Assembly (NCBI RefSeq): GCF_009830945.1
Contig: NZ_VWVV01000037.1
Location: forward strand, 1 to 62,752
Length of the DNA stretch: 62,752 bases
Source: Nocardiopsis sp. FR4
GTDB lineage: Bacteria > Actinomycetota > Actinomycetes > Streptosporangiales > Streptosporangiaceae
Direction: 5' to 3'
Below, piece after piece: positions 22,955-31,321 of this stretch (position 1 is the stretch's first letter; the number at the start of each line of letters is the position of its first letter). The notes under the pieces are model-generated. The model saw nothing but the letters and a program-made list of their open reading frames with translations. It ran no database searches and was not told where the DNA came from. The position numbers and the translations under genes are program-made.

Positions 22955-24463
22955 CTAGGGCTTCCGGCGGGCGTGGCGGGCCAGGGCGCGGAGTACGGGT
23001 GAGCGGCCCCGGCGGGGCACGGTCCACACGGTGTGCCCCGTTCGGCCCCATCGGGAGAGGAGGGCGTTGGCGGCGAGCAGCCCGCTGGTGGCGGCGCGTT
23101 CCATGAGGGCGACGGGAAGGCCGGTGCGCACGTGGTCGCCCGCCACCACGACGAAGGGGTCGGGGGTGGTCACCCCGGACCGGTCGCGGTAGCCGCCGGG
23201 TTCGAACAGCGGGCAGTCCGCGCGCAGCTCGTGGCGGGAGTCCACGGGGCGGGCCGCGGACAGTTCGGGGTAGACCGTCTCGGCCTGTTTCCACAGGTGC
23301 CGTTGTTCGGCCTCGGGGTCGCTCCGCTCCTCCAGGGCGTACGCGTGCAGCTCCACCACGGAGCCGCCGGTGCGCCGCGCCCAGGCGCGCGCCTCGTCCT
23401 CGTAGCGCTCCAGCACGCTGATGTTGTCCAGCGTCGGGTAGCCCGCGGTCCCCAGGAAGGCGGGGCGGTGCGGGCGCACGGGGCGGTCCAGCCAGTAGCG
23501 CGAGACCAGGAACGGCGGCGCGGTGCGCACCCGGGCCACCTGGCCGCGCACCTCGGACAGGGCCGGTGAGGCCGCCACCAGATCCCGGGTTCCGGAGGGG
23601 GTGGCGGCGAGCACGACGGCGTCGAAGGACTCCCCCGTGTCCAGGGAGAACCGCCGCCGTGAGCCGCGGTGGACCTTCCTGACGGGGGAACTCGTCCGGA
23701 AGCGTACGCCCTGGTGGGCGAGGTGGCGCTCCAACGGGTCCCACAGGGCCTGGGGGAAGGGGGAGCGCGGCACGTCGAACACCAGGCCCTCGGACGAGCC
23801 GAGGAAGTAGACGTGGAACATCACCGCCAGTTCGGCCGCGGACAGGTGGCGGGGGTCGGCGAAGAAGCTGCGGGTGAAGACCTCGAAGGCCAGGTGTCGG
23901 GCGGTGGGCGGGAACCTGATGAGTTCGAGGAGGTCCCGGGCGCTCAGGTGGTCGAGGCGGTCGTAGACGCCGGCGTCCACGTCCAGGAGCTGGAGGGCGG
24001 CGGGCAGGTTGACCCTGGCCAGGTCGCGCAGGGGGAAGCTCGGGCTGGTCGCGGCCAGGACGGCAGCGTTCCACGGGGGTGTGGAGGGCAGGCCGGAGAA
24101 GCGGTCGCGCGGGCCGTCCCGGTGGACGAGCGGGTAGTCGGTGAGCGGGACCAGGCAGTCGAGTTCCGGGTCCGCGCGGCGCAGCAGGGCGCGCAGGTTG
24201 TAGTACTGGCGGAAGAACGCATGGAAGCCCCGGGTCATGGTCGCGGGCGAGCCGTCGGCGAGCGTGGTCGCCCAGCCGCGCAGACGGCCGCCCAGGGCGG
24301 GTTCGCGTTCGTACACCGTTGTGCTGACGTCCCGTTCGGCCAGGGCGCAGGCTGCCGCCAGCCCGGCGATGCCGCCGCCGACCACCGCCACGCGGGGCGG
24401 CTCCGCCGGTCGCGGCCCGGTGGGCGGGAGGGGAGGGACCGCCTCGGCCAGGCGGTCGGTCAC
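22955..24463 (-). CDS. crtU: Carotene desaturase/methyltransferase (isorenieratene synthase)
   Basis: CrtU aromatises and rearranges the beta-ionone rings of beta-carotene to give isorenieratene (phi-end groups). The 502-residue flavoprotein has VAVVGGGIAGLAAA near residues 25-38, then YEREPALGGRL, and the HAFFRQYYNLRALLRR segment typical of the CrtU branch of the CrtI superfamily. The GTG at 24463 overlaps the crtT stop (GTGA), so translation is coupled. Together with crtT it forms a minus-strand operon divergent from crtY. I see no truncation. Confidence 0.9.
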   Translation of the reverse strand: MTDRLAEAVPPLPPTGPRPAEPPRVAVVGGGIAGLAAACALAERDVSTTVYEREPALGGRLRGWATTLADGSPATMTRGFHAFFRQYYNLRALLRRADPELDCLVPLTDYPLVHRDGPRDRFSGLPSTPPWNAAVLAATSPSFPLRDLARVNLPAALQLLDVDAGVYDRLDHLSARDLLELIRFPPTARHLAFEVFTRSFFADPRHLSAAELAVMFHVYFLGSSEGLVFDVPRSPFPQALWDPLERHLAHQGVRFRTSSPVRKVHRGSRRRFSLDTGESFDAVVLAATPSGTRDLVAASPALSEVRGQVARVRTAPPFLVSRYWLDRPVRPHRPAFLGTAGYPTLDNISVLERYEDEARAWARRTGGSVVELHAYALEERSDPEAEQRHLWKQAETVYPELSAARPVDSRHELRADCPLFEPGGYRDRSGVTTPDPFVVVAGDHVRTGLPVALMERAATSGLLAANALLSRWGRTGHTVWTVPRRGRSPVLRALARHARRKP

Positions 24464-25185
24464 CGGTCTTCCCCGCGCCTGCCCACGAAGGTGTGCGTCA
24501 CCCCGTACTGCCAGCCGGGCAGGGGGGCGCTGGCCACCGAGGTCAGGCCCGCACGGCGCATGCGGTCGAGGAGGGCGGTGCGTCCGTCGAACTCCAGCAC
24601 GCTGCGCCACAGGTAGCGGAAGAGGTCGGCGCGACCGGTCAGCACGCGGCCCGCGGGGATCACCACCCCCCAGCACACGGCGGACCAGACCGCCTGTGCC
24701 GGGAGGGAGTCGGCCACGGAGTACTCGTGCAGGGCGAGGCGGCCTCCGGGGCGCAGCAGGGCGCGGACGGTGGTCAGGAGGGCGTCGGGGTCGGGGCAGT
24801 TGCGGATGAGGTAGGCGCCGAACACGGCGTCCACCGGCCCGAGGTGTCCGGCGGCCCACGCGGGGGTCAGATCCTCCGCATGTGCCCGGACGAAGGAGAC
24901 GGAGCCGGGCCAGGACTTGGCGCGGGCGGCGGCCAGCATGCCCTCCGAGGCGTCCACGCCGACCACGCGGGCCCGGGGGTAGGCGCTCAGCAGGGCGGCG
25001 GTGGAGGCCCCGGTGCCGCAGCCCAGGTCGAGCACGCGCGGTTCCCCGTGGAGGCCGAGCCTGCGGGCCGAGATGCGCAGGTGGGCGTGGTAGCCGGGGT
25101 TGGCGGACACGAGGCGGTCGTAGGCCGCGGCGGCGCGGTCGAACTCGTCGGTGACCGCGCCCTCCTTCATCGTGGTCGTGTTCAC
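24460..25185 (-). CDS. crtT: SAM-dependent methyltransferase of the carotenoid cluster
   Basis: A 241-residue class I methyltransferase with the SAM motif VLDLGCGTGAST (residues 51-62) and the later GVDASEGML and LRPGGRLALHEY segments. In Streptomyces griseus the equivalent gene is crtT beside crtY and crtU; its exact substrate is not settled. The start is a GTG at 25185 just after AGGAGGAGA, and only 44 bases separate it from the divergent crtY start. It overlaps crtU by 4 bases. Confidence 0.85.
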   Translation of the reverse strand: MNTTTMKEGAVTDEFDRAAAAYDRLVSANPGYHAHLRISARRLGLHGEPRVLDLGCGTGASTAALLSAYPRARVVGVDASEGMLAAARAKSWPGSVSFVRAHAEDLTPAWAAGHLGPVDAVFGAYLIRNCPDPDALLTTVRALLRPGGRLALHEYSVADSLPAQAVWSAVCWGVVIPAGRVLTGRADLFRYLWRSVLEFDGRTALLDRMRRAGLTSVASAPLPGWQYGVTHTFVGRRGEDR

Positions 25186-25229
25186 GTCTCCTCCTCGCGT
25201 GCGGGCACGGCCCGGTGCATGCTGGGGGC

Positions 25230-26393
25230 ATGGCCGACTACGACGTGGCGATCATCGGCGGGGGAGCCGCTGGGCTCACCCTTACCCATCGGCTGCGCGG
25301 GGTCAACGACCGACGTGGCCGACCGCTGCGCGTCGCCCTCCTGGAGCCGCCCCCCGGTCCGCACACGCCCGTGCCGCGCACCTGGTGCTTCTGGGAGCCG
25401 CCGGGGGGAACGTGGGACCACCTGCTCGCCGCGCGGTGGGAGGACCTGAGCGTGGTGACGGCCGACGCCACCCACCGTTCGGAGGCCGCGCCCTACGTGT
25501 ACAAGATGCTCCGGTCCGCGGACGTGGACTCCTATGTGCGGGAGTCGGCGGGTGAGCACGTGGACCAGCTGTGCTCGCTGGTCACCGGGGTCCGCGACGG
25601 AGCGGACCGGGCGGTGGTGGAGACGGGGGGCGGGACGTTGAGCGCGTCGTGGGTGTTCGACACCCGGCCGTCGGAGCCTCCGCCGGGGCGCACCCGCCTG
25701 CTCCAGCACTTCCGCGGCTGGTTCGTGCGTACGCGCGTGGACGCCTTCGACCCGGGGGCGGCGGTGCTCATGGACCTGCGCCCTCCGCAACCGGAGAACG
25801 GGGTGGCCTTCGGTTACGTGCTGCCGCTGTCACGGCGCGAGGCCCTGGTGGAGTACACCGAGTTCGGCCGGGAGGCGCTCACCACCGCCGAGTACGAGCG
25901 GGCGCTGGAGGACTACTGCGGTCTGCTGGGACTGCCCGGAGTGGAGGTGACCGCCGCCGAACAGGGGGTCATCCCCATGACGGACGCCCGGTTCTCGACA
26001 CGGGCGGGCAGGAGGGTGTTCCGGTTGGGGACCGCGGGGGGAGCCACGCGGCCTTCCACGGGGTACACGTTCAGCGGTGTGCAGCGCCAGGCGGCGGCCG
26101 TGGCCGGGGCGCTGGAGCGGGGGAGGGTACCGGTGCCGCCGGTGCCCCACCGGCGCCGCCACCTGGTGATGGACGCGATCATGCTGCGGGCCCTGGACAC
26201 CGGGCGGGTGCGGGGAGCCGAGTTCTTCGGGGGGCTGTTCGCGGCCAACCGGTTCGGGGACGTGCTGGCCTTCCTGGACGGCGGCTCACGGCTGCCCCGG
26301 GAGCTCGCCATGGGGCTGACCACCCCGGTGGCGGCCATGGCGCTGACCACCGCGGACCAGGCGTGGTACCGGCTCAGCCGAGGGCGCGCATAG
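25230..26393 (+). CDS. crtY: Lycopene beta-cyclase
   Basis: CrtY cyclises lycopene ends to beta-rings. The 387-residue flavoprotein starts with the dinucleotide fold DVAIIGGGAAGLTL and has the PVPRTWCFWEP segment, the YVLPLSRREALVEYTEF segment and GGATRPSTGYTF, all typical of CrtY. The ATG at 25230 directly follows CTGGGGG; a GTG at 25215 is also in frame. It is divergent from crtT-crtU and its last 20 bases overlap the convergent cobalamin-binding gene. Confidence 0.93.
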   Translation: MADYDVAIIGGGAAGLTLTHRLRGVNDRRGRPLRVALLEPPPGPHTPVPRTWCFWEPPGGTWDHLLAARWEDLSVVTADATHRSEAAPYVYKMLRSADVDSYVRESAGEHVDQLCSLVTGVRDGADRAVVETGGGTLSASWVFDTRPSEPPPGRTRLLQHFRGWFVRTRVDAFDPGAAVLMDLRPPQPENGVAFGYVLPLSRREALVEYTEFGREALTTAEYERALEDYCGLLGLPGVEVTAAEQGVIPMTDARFSTRAGRRVFRLGTAGGATRPSTGYTFSGVQRQAAAVAGALERGRVPVPPVPHRRRHLVMDAIMLRALDTGRVRGAEFFGGLFAANRFGDVLAFLDGGSRLPRELAMGLTTPVAAMALTTADQAWYRLSRGRA

Positions 26394-26994
26394 CTTCGGA
26401 CAGCGAGGCCAGGTGCGCGTGGGGGCGCCATCCCGGCCCGGCCGTGCACACCTTCGTGGACTGCGCGGAACCGGCCGCGGCGCGGAGCGTCGCGCGCAGG
26501 GCCCGGACGTCGTCGGCGTCTCCCACGTGGGACCACAGGACGACCGCGCGGGGGGCCGTCCGGCGCAGGGCGCGCACGACCGCCTCCACGGGCGTGCACG
26601 GTCCCGGGACCCGGTGCGGCAGCCCCCGTTCGCGCAGAGCGGCGGCCAGCGCCTCCAGGGGGAGGCTGTGCGTCCGTCGGGGGCGGCAGGCCAGGAGCAC
26701 GGGGCGCGCGCGGGGCTCCGCCGGCGCGGGGGCCACCCGGCGCAGCGCCGAGGACACGCACCAGGACAGCAGGTGCTCCACCTCGACGTAGCGCTGGGTC
26801 TCCTCCCACTTGCGGCCCATCCCGTACAGCAGCGGCATGGCCAGGTCCTCCCAGACCGCCACCACCCCGCGGTCGCGTAGGGACTCCGCGAGGAGGGACG
26901 CCACGACGTCGGAGTCCATGCGCATGGCGGCCCGGGCGACGCCCTGGAGGGTGGGACCGCTCCGGGCGTGAGTGCGTCGGACATGGCGCCCCAA
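26374..26994 (-). CDS. Cobalamin-binding domain protein lacking a DNA-binding domain (CarH/LitR-like C-terminus)
   Basis: A ~206-residue protein matching only the C-terminal half of the light-sensing MerR regulators CarH and LitR. The four-helix cap carries the diagnostic W-x9-EH (W63, E73, H74 from the TTG at 26994), which packs on adenosylcobalamin. The Rossmann-like half has H109, the position of the lower axial ligand, but in RTHSLP instead of ExHxxG. The GG motif is AG (AGPGW). No MerR helix-turn-helix is encoded in any frame upstream before the divergent DUF4383 gene. The start is uncertain: TTG 26994 has no Shine-Dalgarno and ATG 26925 would cut the first helix. A TAGAGT box (27046-27041, minus) may be its -10. 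Confidence 0.75.
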   Translation of the reverse strand: MGRHVRRTHARSGPTLQGVARAAMRMDSDVVASLLAESLRDRGVVAVWEDLAMPLLYGMGRKWEETQRYVEVEHLLSWCVSSALRRVAPAPAEPRARPVLLACRPRRTHSLPLEALAAALRERGLPHRVPGPCTPVEAVVRALRRTAPRAVVLWSHVGDADDVRALRATLRAAAGSAQSTKVCTAGPGWRPHAHLASLSEAMRALG

Positions 26995-27075
26995 GCGTTG
27001 CGAAATCGGAGCGACTTGTGGTTCGGGCCCTGCGCGACCGACTCTAGCTGGGAGGACACCGAAAGGGGCAGCACC

Positions 27076-27570
27076 ATGGAACTGGACACCAGGCGTCCGG
27101 CCGACCGCCGTCTCAGCGTGGTCTACCGCACCGGCGCCGCACTCACCGGCTTCGTGCTCATCGGCTTCGGCGTCGCTGGGCTGATGACCAGGCTTCCGCT
27201 CTTCGACACCCAGGGTGAGATCGTCGCGGGCCTGTCGACCAACGGCGCGCTCAGCTCCGTCTCGCTGGCGGTCGGCTCACTGCTCGTGGGTGCCGCGCTC
27301 CTGGGCGGCTCGTTCGCCTCCACGGTCTGCACCGTGGCGGGCGTGGCCTTCGTGGCCAGCGGGCTGGTCAACCTGTACCTGATGAGCGCCGGGCCCAACA
27401 TCCTGGCCTTCTCGATGCCCAACGTGGTCTTCAGCTTCGTCGTCGGGATCGTGGTCATGACCCTCGGCATGTACGGGCGGGTCAGCGGCGGGCTGCCCGA
27501 GGACAACCCGTACCGCAGGCCGCGGGCGCGGCGGCGGCACGTCCAGGCCCCGGCGAGGACGACCGCATGA
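27076..27570 (+). CDS. DUF4383-family membrane protein
   Basis: A 164-residue protein with four hydrophobic segments, roughly residues 16-37, 57-78, 84-104 and 114-136, and a basic Arg-rich C-terminus. This matches the actinobacterial DUF4383 family of four-helix membrane proteins of unknown function. The ATG at 27076 follows GAAAGGGG. Its last bases overlap the next gene (ATGA), so the two are co-translated. It is divergent from the cobalamin-binding gene with a shared 80-base spacer. Confidence 0.82.
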   Translation: MELDTRRPADRRLSVVYRTGAALTGFVLIGFGVAGLMTRLPLFDTQGEIVAGLSTNGALSSVSLAVGSLLVGAALLGGSFASTVCTVAGVAFVASGLVNLYLMSAGPNILAFSMPNVVFSFVVGIVVMTLGMYGRVSGGLPEDNPYRRPRARRRHVQAPARTTA

Positions 27571-29039
27571 CGGGCCGTCTGACCCTGGTCACGGGGGCCA
27601 CCGGATACATCGGTGGACGCCTGGTACCCGAGCTGCTCGGCGCCGGGTACCGCGTCCGCTGTCTGGCGCGGGAACCCGACAAGCTCCGCGACCACCCCTG
27701 GCGCGACCGTGTGGAGGTGGTCCGGGGCGACGTGGTCGGCGGGGAGGGGCTCGAGGCCGCGTTCGACGGGGTGGACGTCGCCTACTACCTGGTGCACTCG
27801 ATGGCGGGCGGGCGCGGCTTCGCGGGCGCGGACGCGCGGGCGGCGGAGAACGTCGCCCGGGCCGCGGAGAGGGCGGGTACCGCGCGACTGGTGTACCTGG
27901 GCGGACTCGCGCCGAGGGAGGGCCGCCTGTCGCCGCACATGGCCTCGCGCGAGGAGGTCGGCCGGATCCTGCTGGACTCGGCCGTGCCCGCGGCCGTGCT
28001 CAGGGCGGCGGTGATCATCGGCTCCGGTTCGGCCTCCTTCGAGATGCTGCGCCACCTGACGGAGCGGCTGCCGGTGATGACCACGCCCCGCTGGGTGCGC
28101 AGCCGGGTGCAGCCGATCGCCGTGCGCGATGTCCTGCGGCTGCTGGTCGGGGCCGCCGAGCTGCCCGGAAAGGTGAACCGGACCTTCGACGTCGGCGGAC
28201 CGGAGGTGCTCACCTACGCCCGGATGATCCAGGGGTTCGCGCGGGTGGCGGGGATCGCCCGACGGGTGATCGTTCCGGTTCCGGTGCTCTCCCCGGGGCT
28301 GTCCAGCCTGTGGGTGGGTCTGGTCACGCCGGTGCCGCCCGCGATCGCCCGCCCGCTGGTGGAGTCCCTGCGCCACGACGCGGTGGCGGGCGAGGACGAC
28401 CTGTCCGTGCTGCTGGGGGACCGGGAGCGGATCGGGTTCGAGGAGGCGGTGCGGCTGGCCCTGCGCCGGGTCGACGAGGCGTGTGTCGACACCCGGTGGT
28501 CCTCGGCCGCCTGGCCGAGCGCGCCCTCGGACCGGTTGCCGACCGATCCCGACTGGGCGGGCGGCAGCCTCTACACCGACGTGCGGGCCCGGTACGTGGA
28601 CGCCGCGCCGGGAACGGTGTGGCGGGTCGTCGAGGGGATCGGCGGGGACCACGGCTGGTACTCCTGGCCGCTGGCCTGGGCGGCGCGCGGGTGGATCGAC
28701 CTGGCGGTGGGGGGTGTGGGCCTGCGCCGGGGGCGGCGCGACCCGCTGCGGCTGCGGGTGGGCGACTCCCTGGACTTCTGGCGGGTGGAGGAGGTGGTGC
28801 CCGTGGCCCTGCTGCGGCTGCGCGCCGAGATGCGCCTGCCGGGTTCGGCCTGGTTGGAGCTGGGCGTCAGCCGCGTGCGCGGGCGCACGGTCTACCACCA
28901 GAGGGCGCTGTTCCACCCGAGGGGCCTGCTCGGGCACCTGTACTGGAAGGCCGTCACCCCCTTCCACGGGGCGGTGTTCGGTGCCATGGCCGACAACATC
29001 GTCGCGGCGGCGGAGGAGGCCGAGTCCGCCGGCCGGTGA
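27567..29039 (+). CDS. NAD(P)-binding SDR-family protein with C-terminal DUF2867 domain
   Basis: A 490-residue two-part protein. The first ~300 residues are an atypical SDR/NmrA-like Rossmann domain (LVTGATGYIGGRLVPELL, then YYLVHSM and a VQPIAVRDVLRLL block). The last ~160 residues resemble DUF2867 (GGSLYTDVRARYVDAAP, GLLGHLYWKAVTPFH). Such fusions are common in actinobacteria and cyanobacteria, but the substrate is unknown; a role in lipid or quinone metabolism is possible. It is coupled to the DUF4383 gene by a 4-base overlap and followed by an MMPL transporter after 99 bases. Confidence 0.85.
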   Translation: MTGRLTLVTGATGYIGGRLVPELLGAGYRVRCLAREPDKLRDHPWRDRVEVVRGDVVGGEGLEAAFDGVDVAYYLVHSMAGGRGFAGADARAAENVARAAERAGTARLVYLGGLAPREGRLSPHMASREEVGRILLDSAVPAAVLRAAVIIGSGSASFEMLRHLTERLPVMTTPRWVRSRVQPIAVRDVLRLLVGAAELPGKVNRTFDVGGPEVLTYARMIQGFARVAGIARRVIVPVPVLSPGLSSLWVGLVTPVPPAIARPLVESLRHDAVAGEDDLSVLLGDRERIGFEEAVRLALRRVDEACVDTRWSSAAWPSAPSDRLPTDPDWAGGSLYTDVRARYVDAAPGTVWRVVEGIGGDHGWYSWPLAWAARGWIDLAVGGVGLRRGRRDPLRLRVGDSLDFWRVEEVVPVALLRLRAEMRLPGSAWLELGVSRVRGRTVYHQRALFHPRGLLGHLYWKAVTPFHGAVFGAMADNIVAAAEEAESAGR

Positions 29040-29075
29040 GGGCCGTGTGTGGCGCGTCCCGGGTGGGGTAGGGTC

Positions 29076-29089
29076 TTACCATCTGTTAC
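29076..29089. promoter_or_regulatory. Shared 14-mer upstream of the MMPL gene
   Basis: TTACCATCTGTTAC lies just downstream of a TAGGGT box (29069-29074) and matches 12 of 14 bases of the sequence at 16997-17010 before the first BCCT gene. It could be a binding site for an unknown regulator of membrane transporters. Confidence 0.35.
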
Positions 29090-29138
29090 TCGGAAAGCAA
29101 GATGCTCCTTTTTCGAGCGAATAGCGAAGGGGTACCCA

Positions 29139-31307
29139 GTGGACAAGGACGGACGCCGGTCGCGGTGGTGGATCGGAGCGGCCCTGCTGGTCACCCTGCT
29201 GTGGCTGGCGGGGGCCGGCCCCCTCGGCGCGTTCCTGGGCAGGCTCGGCGAGGTGCAGACCAACGACCCCAGCGCCTTCCTGCCGGCGGGGGCCGAGTCC
29301 ACCGAGGTCAGCGCGATCGTCGAGGAGTTCGACCGGGAGGAGGCGGTCCCGGCCGCCGTGGTCTACTCACGCGAGGACGGGGAGATCACCCGGGAGGAGC
29401 TCGCCGACATCGGCGCGGTCGCCGAACGCGTGGGCGGGCAGGCGTGGGTCTCGGGTACCGTCACCGGACCCCTCCCCGGCACGGAGGACCCCTCGGTCGC
29501 CCAGTTCGTGGTGCCGATCGGCTCGGAGGAGGAGACGGGCGAGGCGGTCGAGCAGTTGCGCGCGCTACTGGCCGACGACCCGGTGCCCGGACTCCGGGCG
29601 CAGGTCACCGGGCCCGCGGGGTACGCCGCCGACCTCTCGGCTGCCTTCGCCGGCATCGACTCCACGCTGCTGGCCGTGGCCGTCGTCGCCGTGCTCGTCA
29701 TCCTCGTGGCGGTCTACCGTTCGCCCCTGCTGCCGGTGTTGGTCGTCCTCGCCTGCCTGCTCGCCCTCGGGCTGGCCGGGGCGCTGGTCTACCTGGCCGC
29801 CGACACGGGCCTGGTCAGCCTCAACGGGCAGAGCCAGGGCATCCTCTTCATCCTCGTGGTGGGCGCCTGCACCGACTACGCGCTGCTGCTCGTGGCCAGG
29901 TACCGCGAGGAACTCGCCGCCCGCGAACGCGTGCCCTCGGCGGTGCTGGCCGCCGTACGCGGCGTGGCCGGGCCGGTCCTGGCCTCCGGCGGCACGGTCA
30001 TCCTCGGCCTGCTGTGCCTGCTCGCCGCCGACCTGACCTCCACCCGCGGCCTGGGCCCGGTGGTCGCCATCGGCGTCGTCGCCGCTCTGCTCTCGGCGAT
30101 GACGTTCCTGCCCGCCGTTCTCGCGCTGTGCGGACGCGCGGCCTTCTGGCCGGTGCCGCCACACGGCTCCCGCGAGGCCGCCGGGAGCCTGGCGGAGGTG
30201 GTCGGTCGCCACCGGTTCTGGGGGCGCGTGGCCACCGCCGTCTCCCGTAGGCCGCGCCTGTACTGGATCGCCACCACGGCCGTTCTGGCCGCCGCGGCGG
30301 TCTTCGCGCCCCAGTTCGACGCGGGGGGCACCGGGCAGGCCGAGGTCTTCCGCACCGAGGTGGAGGCGGTCCGGGCCCAGGAGGTCCTGGACCGGGGCTT
30401 CGGATCCGACGCCGGCGCGGCCCCCGCCCTGGTGGTGGCCGACGCCGACCGCCTGGACGAGGTGGTCCGGGCCGCTGAGCGCCTGCCCCGGGTGGAGGAG
30501 GCCGCGCCGGTCACCGAGCCCGGGCCGCCCGGGGCCGAGGCGCCGCCGCTGGAGGAGGACGGCCGCGTGCTCGTCGAGGCGGTCCTCACCGTGGGTCCCG
30601 AGTCGCCCGAGGCGCTGGACGCCGTGCGCGACCTGCGCGCGGAGCTGCGCGCGGTGGAGGGCGCCGACGCCCTCGTCGGCGGGGTCACCGCGACCGACCT
30701 GGACACCCTGGAGACGGCCCAGCGCGACTTCACGGTCGTGGTTCCGCTCGTGCTCGGGGCGGTTTTCCTCGTGCTGATCCCGCTGCTGCGCTCGCTGGTG
30801 GCGCCGCTGCTGCTCATGGCCGCGAACGTGCTGTCCTTCGCCGCGGCGCTGGGCGTGGGCGCGCTGGTCTTCGACCACCTGCTCGGCCTGCCGGGAGCCG
30901 ACCCCGTGGTGCCGCTGTTCGCCTTCGTGTTCCTGGTGGCGCTGGGGGTCGACTACAGCATCTTCCTGATGTCCCGGGCCAGGGAGGAGGCCCTGGAGCA
31001 CGGCCACCGCGAGGGCGTGCTGCGCGCGCTCACGGTGACCGGCGGGGTGATCACCTCGGCCGGGGTGGTGCTGGCGGTGACCTTCGCCGCGCTCGCGGTC
31101 ATCCCACTGCTGTTCCTGCTCCAGCTGGCCTTCCTGGTCGCCTTCGGCGTGCTGGTGGACGCCCTGCTCGTGCGGACGCTGCTGGTGCCCGCGCTGTCGC
31201 TGGACGCCGGACCGCGCGTGTGGTGGCCCGGACGGGCGGGTGCGGCGGACGGGGGCTCGGCGCCGGAGGCGGAGCGGCGGCCGCAGGCCGTCGGCCGGTC
31301 GGGCTGA
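29139..31307 (+). CDS. MMPL-family RND transporter
   Basis: A 722-residue export protein of the MmpL branch of the RND superfamily. It has a first membrane helix (residues 9-27), a large external domain, TM2-6 with GQSQGILFILVVGACTDYALLLVARYREEL, a second external domain, and TM8-12 with FAFVFLVALGVDYSIFLMSRAREEA. The GxxxDY repeats in both halves are the conserved proton-relay segments. The GTG at 29139 follows GAAGGGG. The substrate may be a lipid or pigment-related compound, but nothing proves this. The 5' leader can form a hairpin (29089-29117). Confidence 0.92.
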   Translation: MDKDGRRSRWWIGAALLVTLLWLAGAGPLGAFLGRLGEVQTNDPSAFLPAGAESTEVSAIVEEFDREEAVPAAVVYSREDGEITREELADIGAVAERVGGQAWVSGTVTGPLPGTEDPSVAQFVVPIGSEEETGEAVEQLRALLADDPVPGLRAQVTGPAGYAADLSAAFAGIDSTLLAVAVVAVLVILVAVYRSPLLPVLVVLACLLALGLAGALVYLAADTGLVSLNGQSQGILFILVVGACTDYALLLVARYREELAARERVPSAVLAAVRGVAGPVLASGGTVILGLLCLLAADLTSTRGLGPVVAIGVVAALLSAMTFLPAVLALCGRAAFWPVPPHGSREAAGSLAEVVGRHRFWGRVATAVSRRPRLYWIATTAVLAAAAVFAPQFDAGGTGQAEVFRTEVEAVRAQEVLDRGFGSDAGAAPALVVADADRLDEVVRAAERLPRVEEAAPVTEPGPPGAEAPPLEEDGRVLVEAVLTVGPESPEALDAVRDLRAELRAVEGADALVGGVTATDLDTLETAQRDFTVVVPLVLGAVFLVLIPLLRSLVAPLLLMAANVLSFAAALGVGALVFDHLLGLPGADPVVPLFAFVFLVALGVDYSIFLMSRAREEALEHGHREGVLRALTVTGGVITSAGVVLAVTFAALAVIPLLFLLQLAFLVAFGVLVDALLVRTLLVPALSLDAGPRVWWPGRAGAADGGSAPEAERRPQAVGRSG

Positions 31308-31321
31308 CACCCGGGCCGGGC

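Noticed and set aside
17172..26994. Light-induced LitR/LitS-type control by a sigma factor inside the crt cluster
   Set aside because: No sigma-factor gene lies in the cluster; the nearest ECF gene (11 kb) is with the DyP/copper genes.
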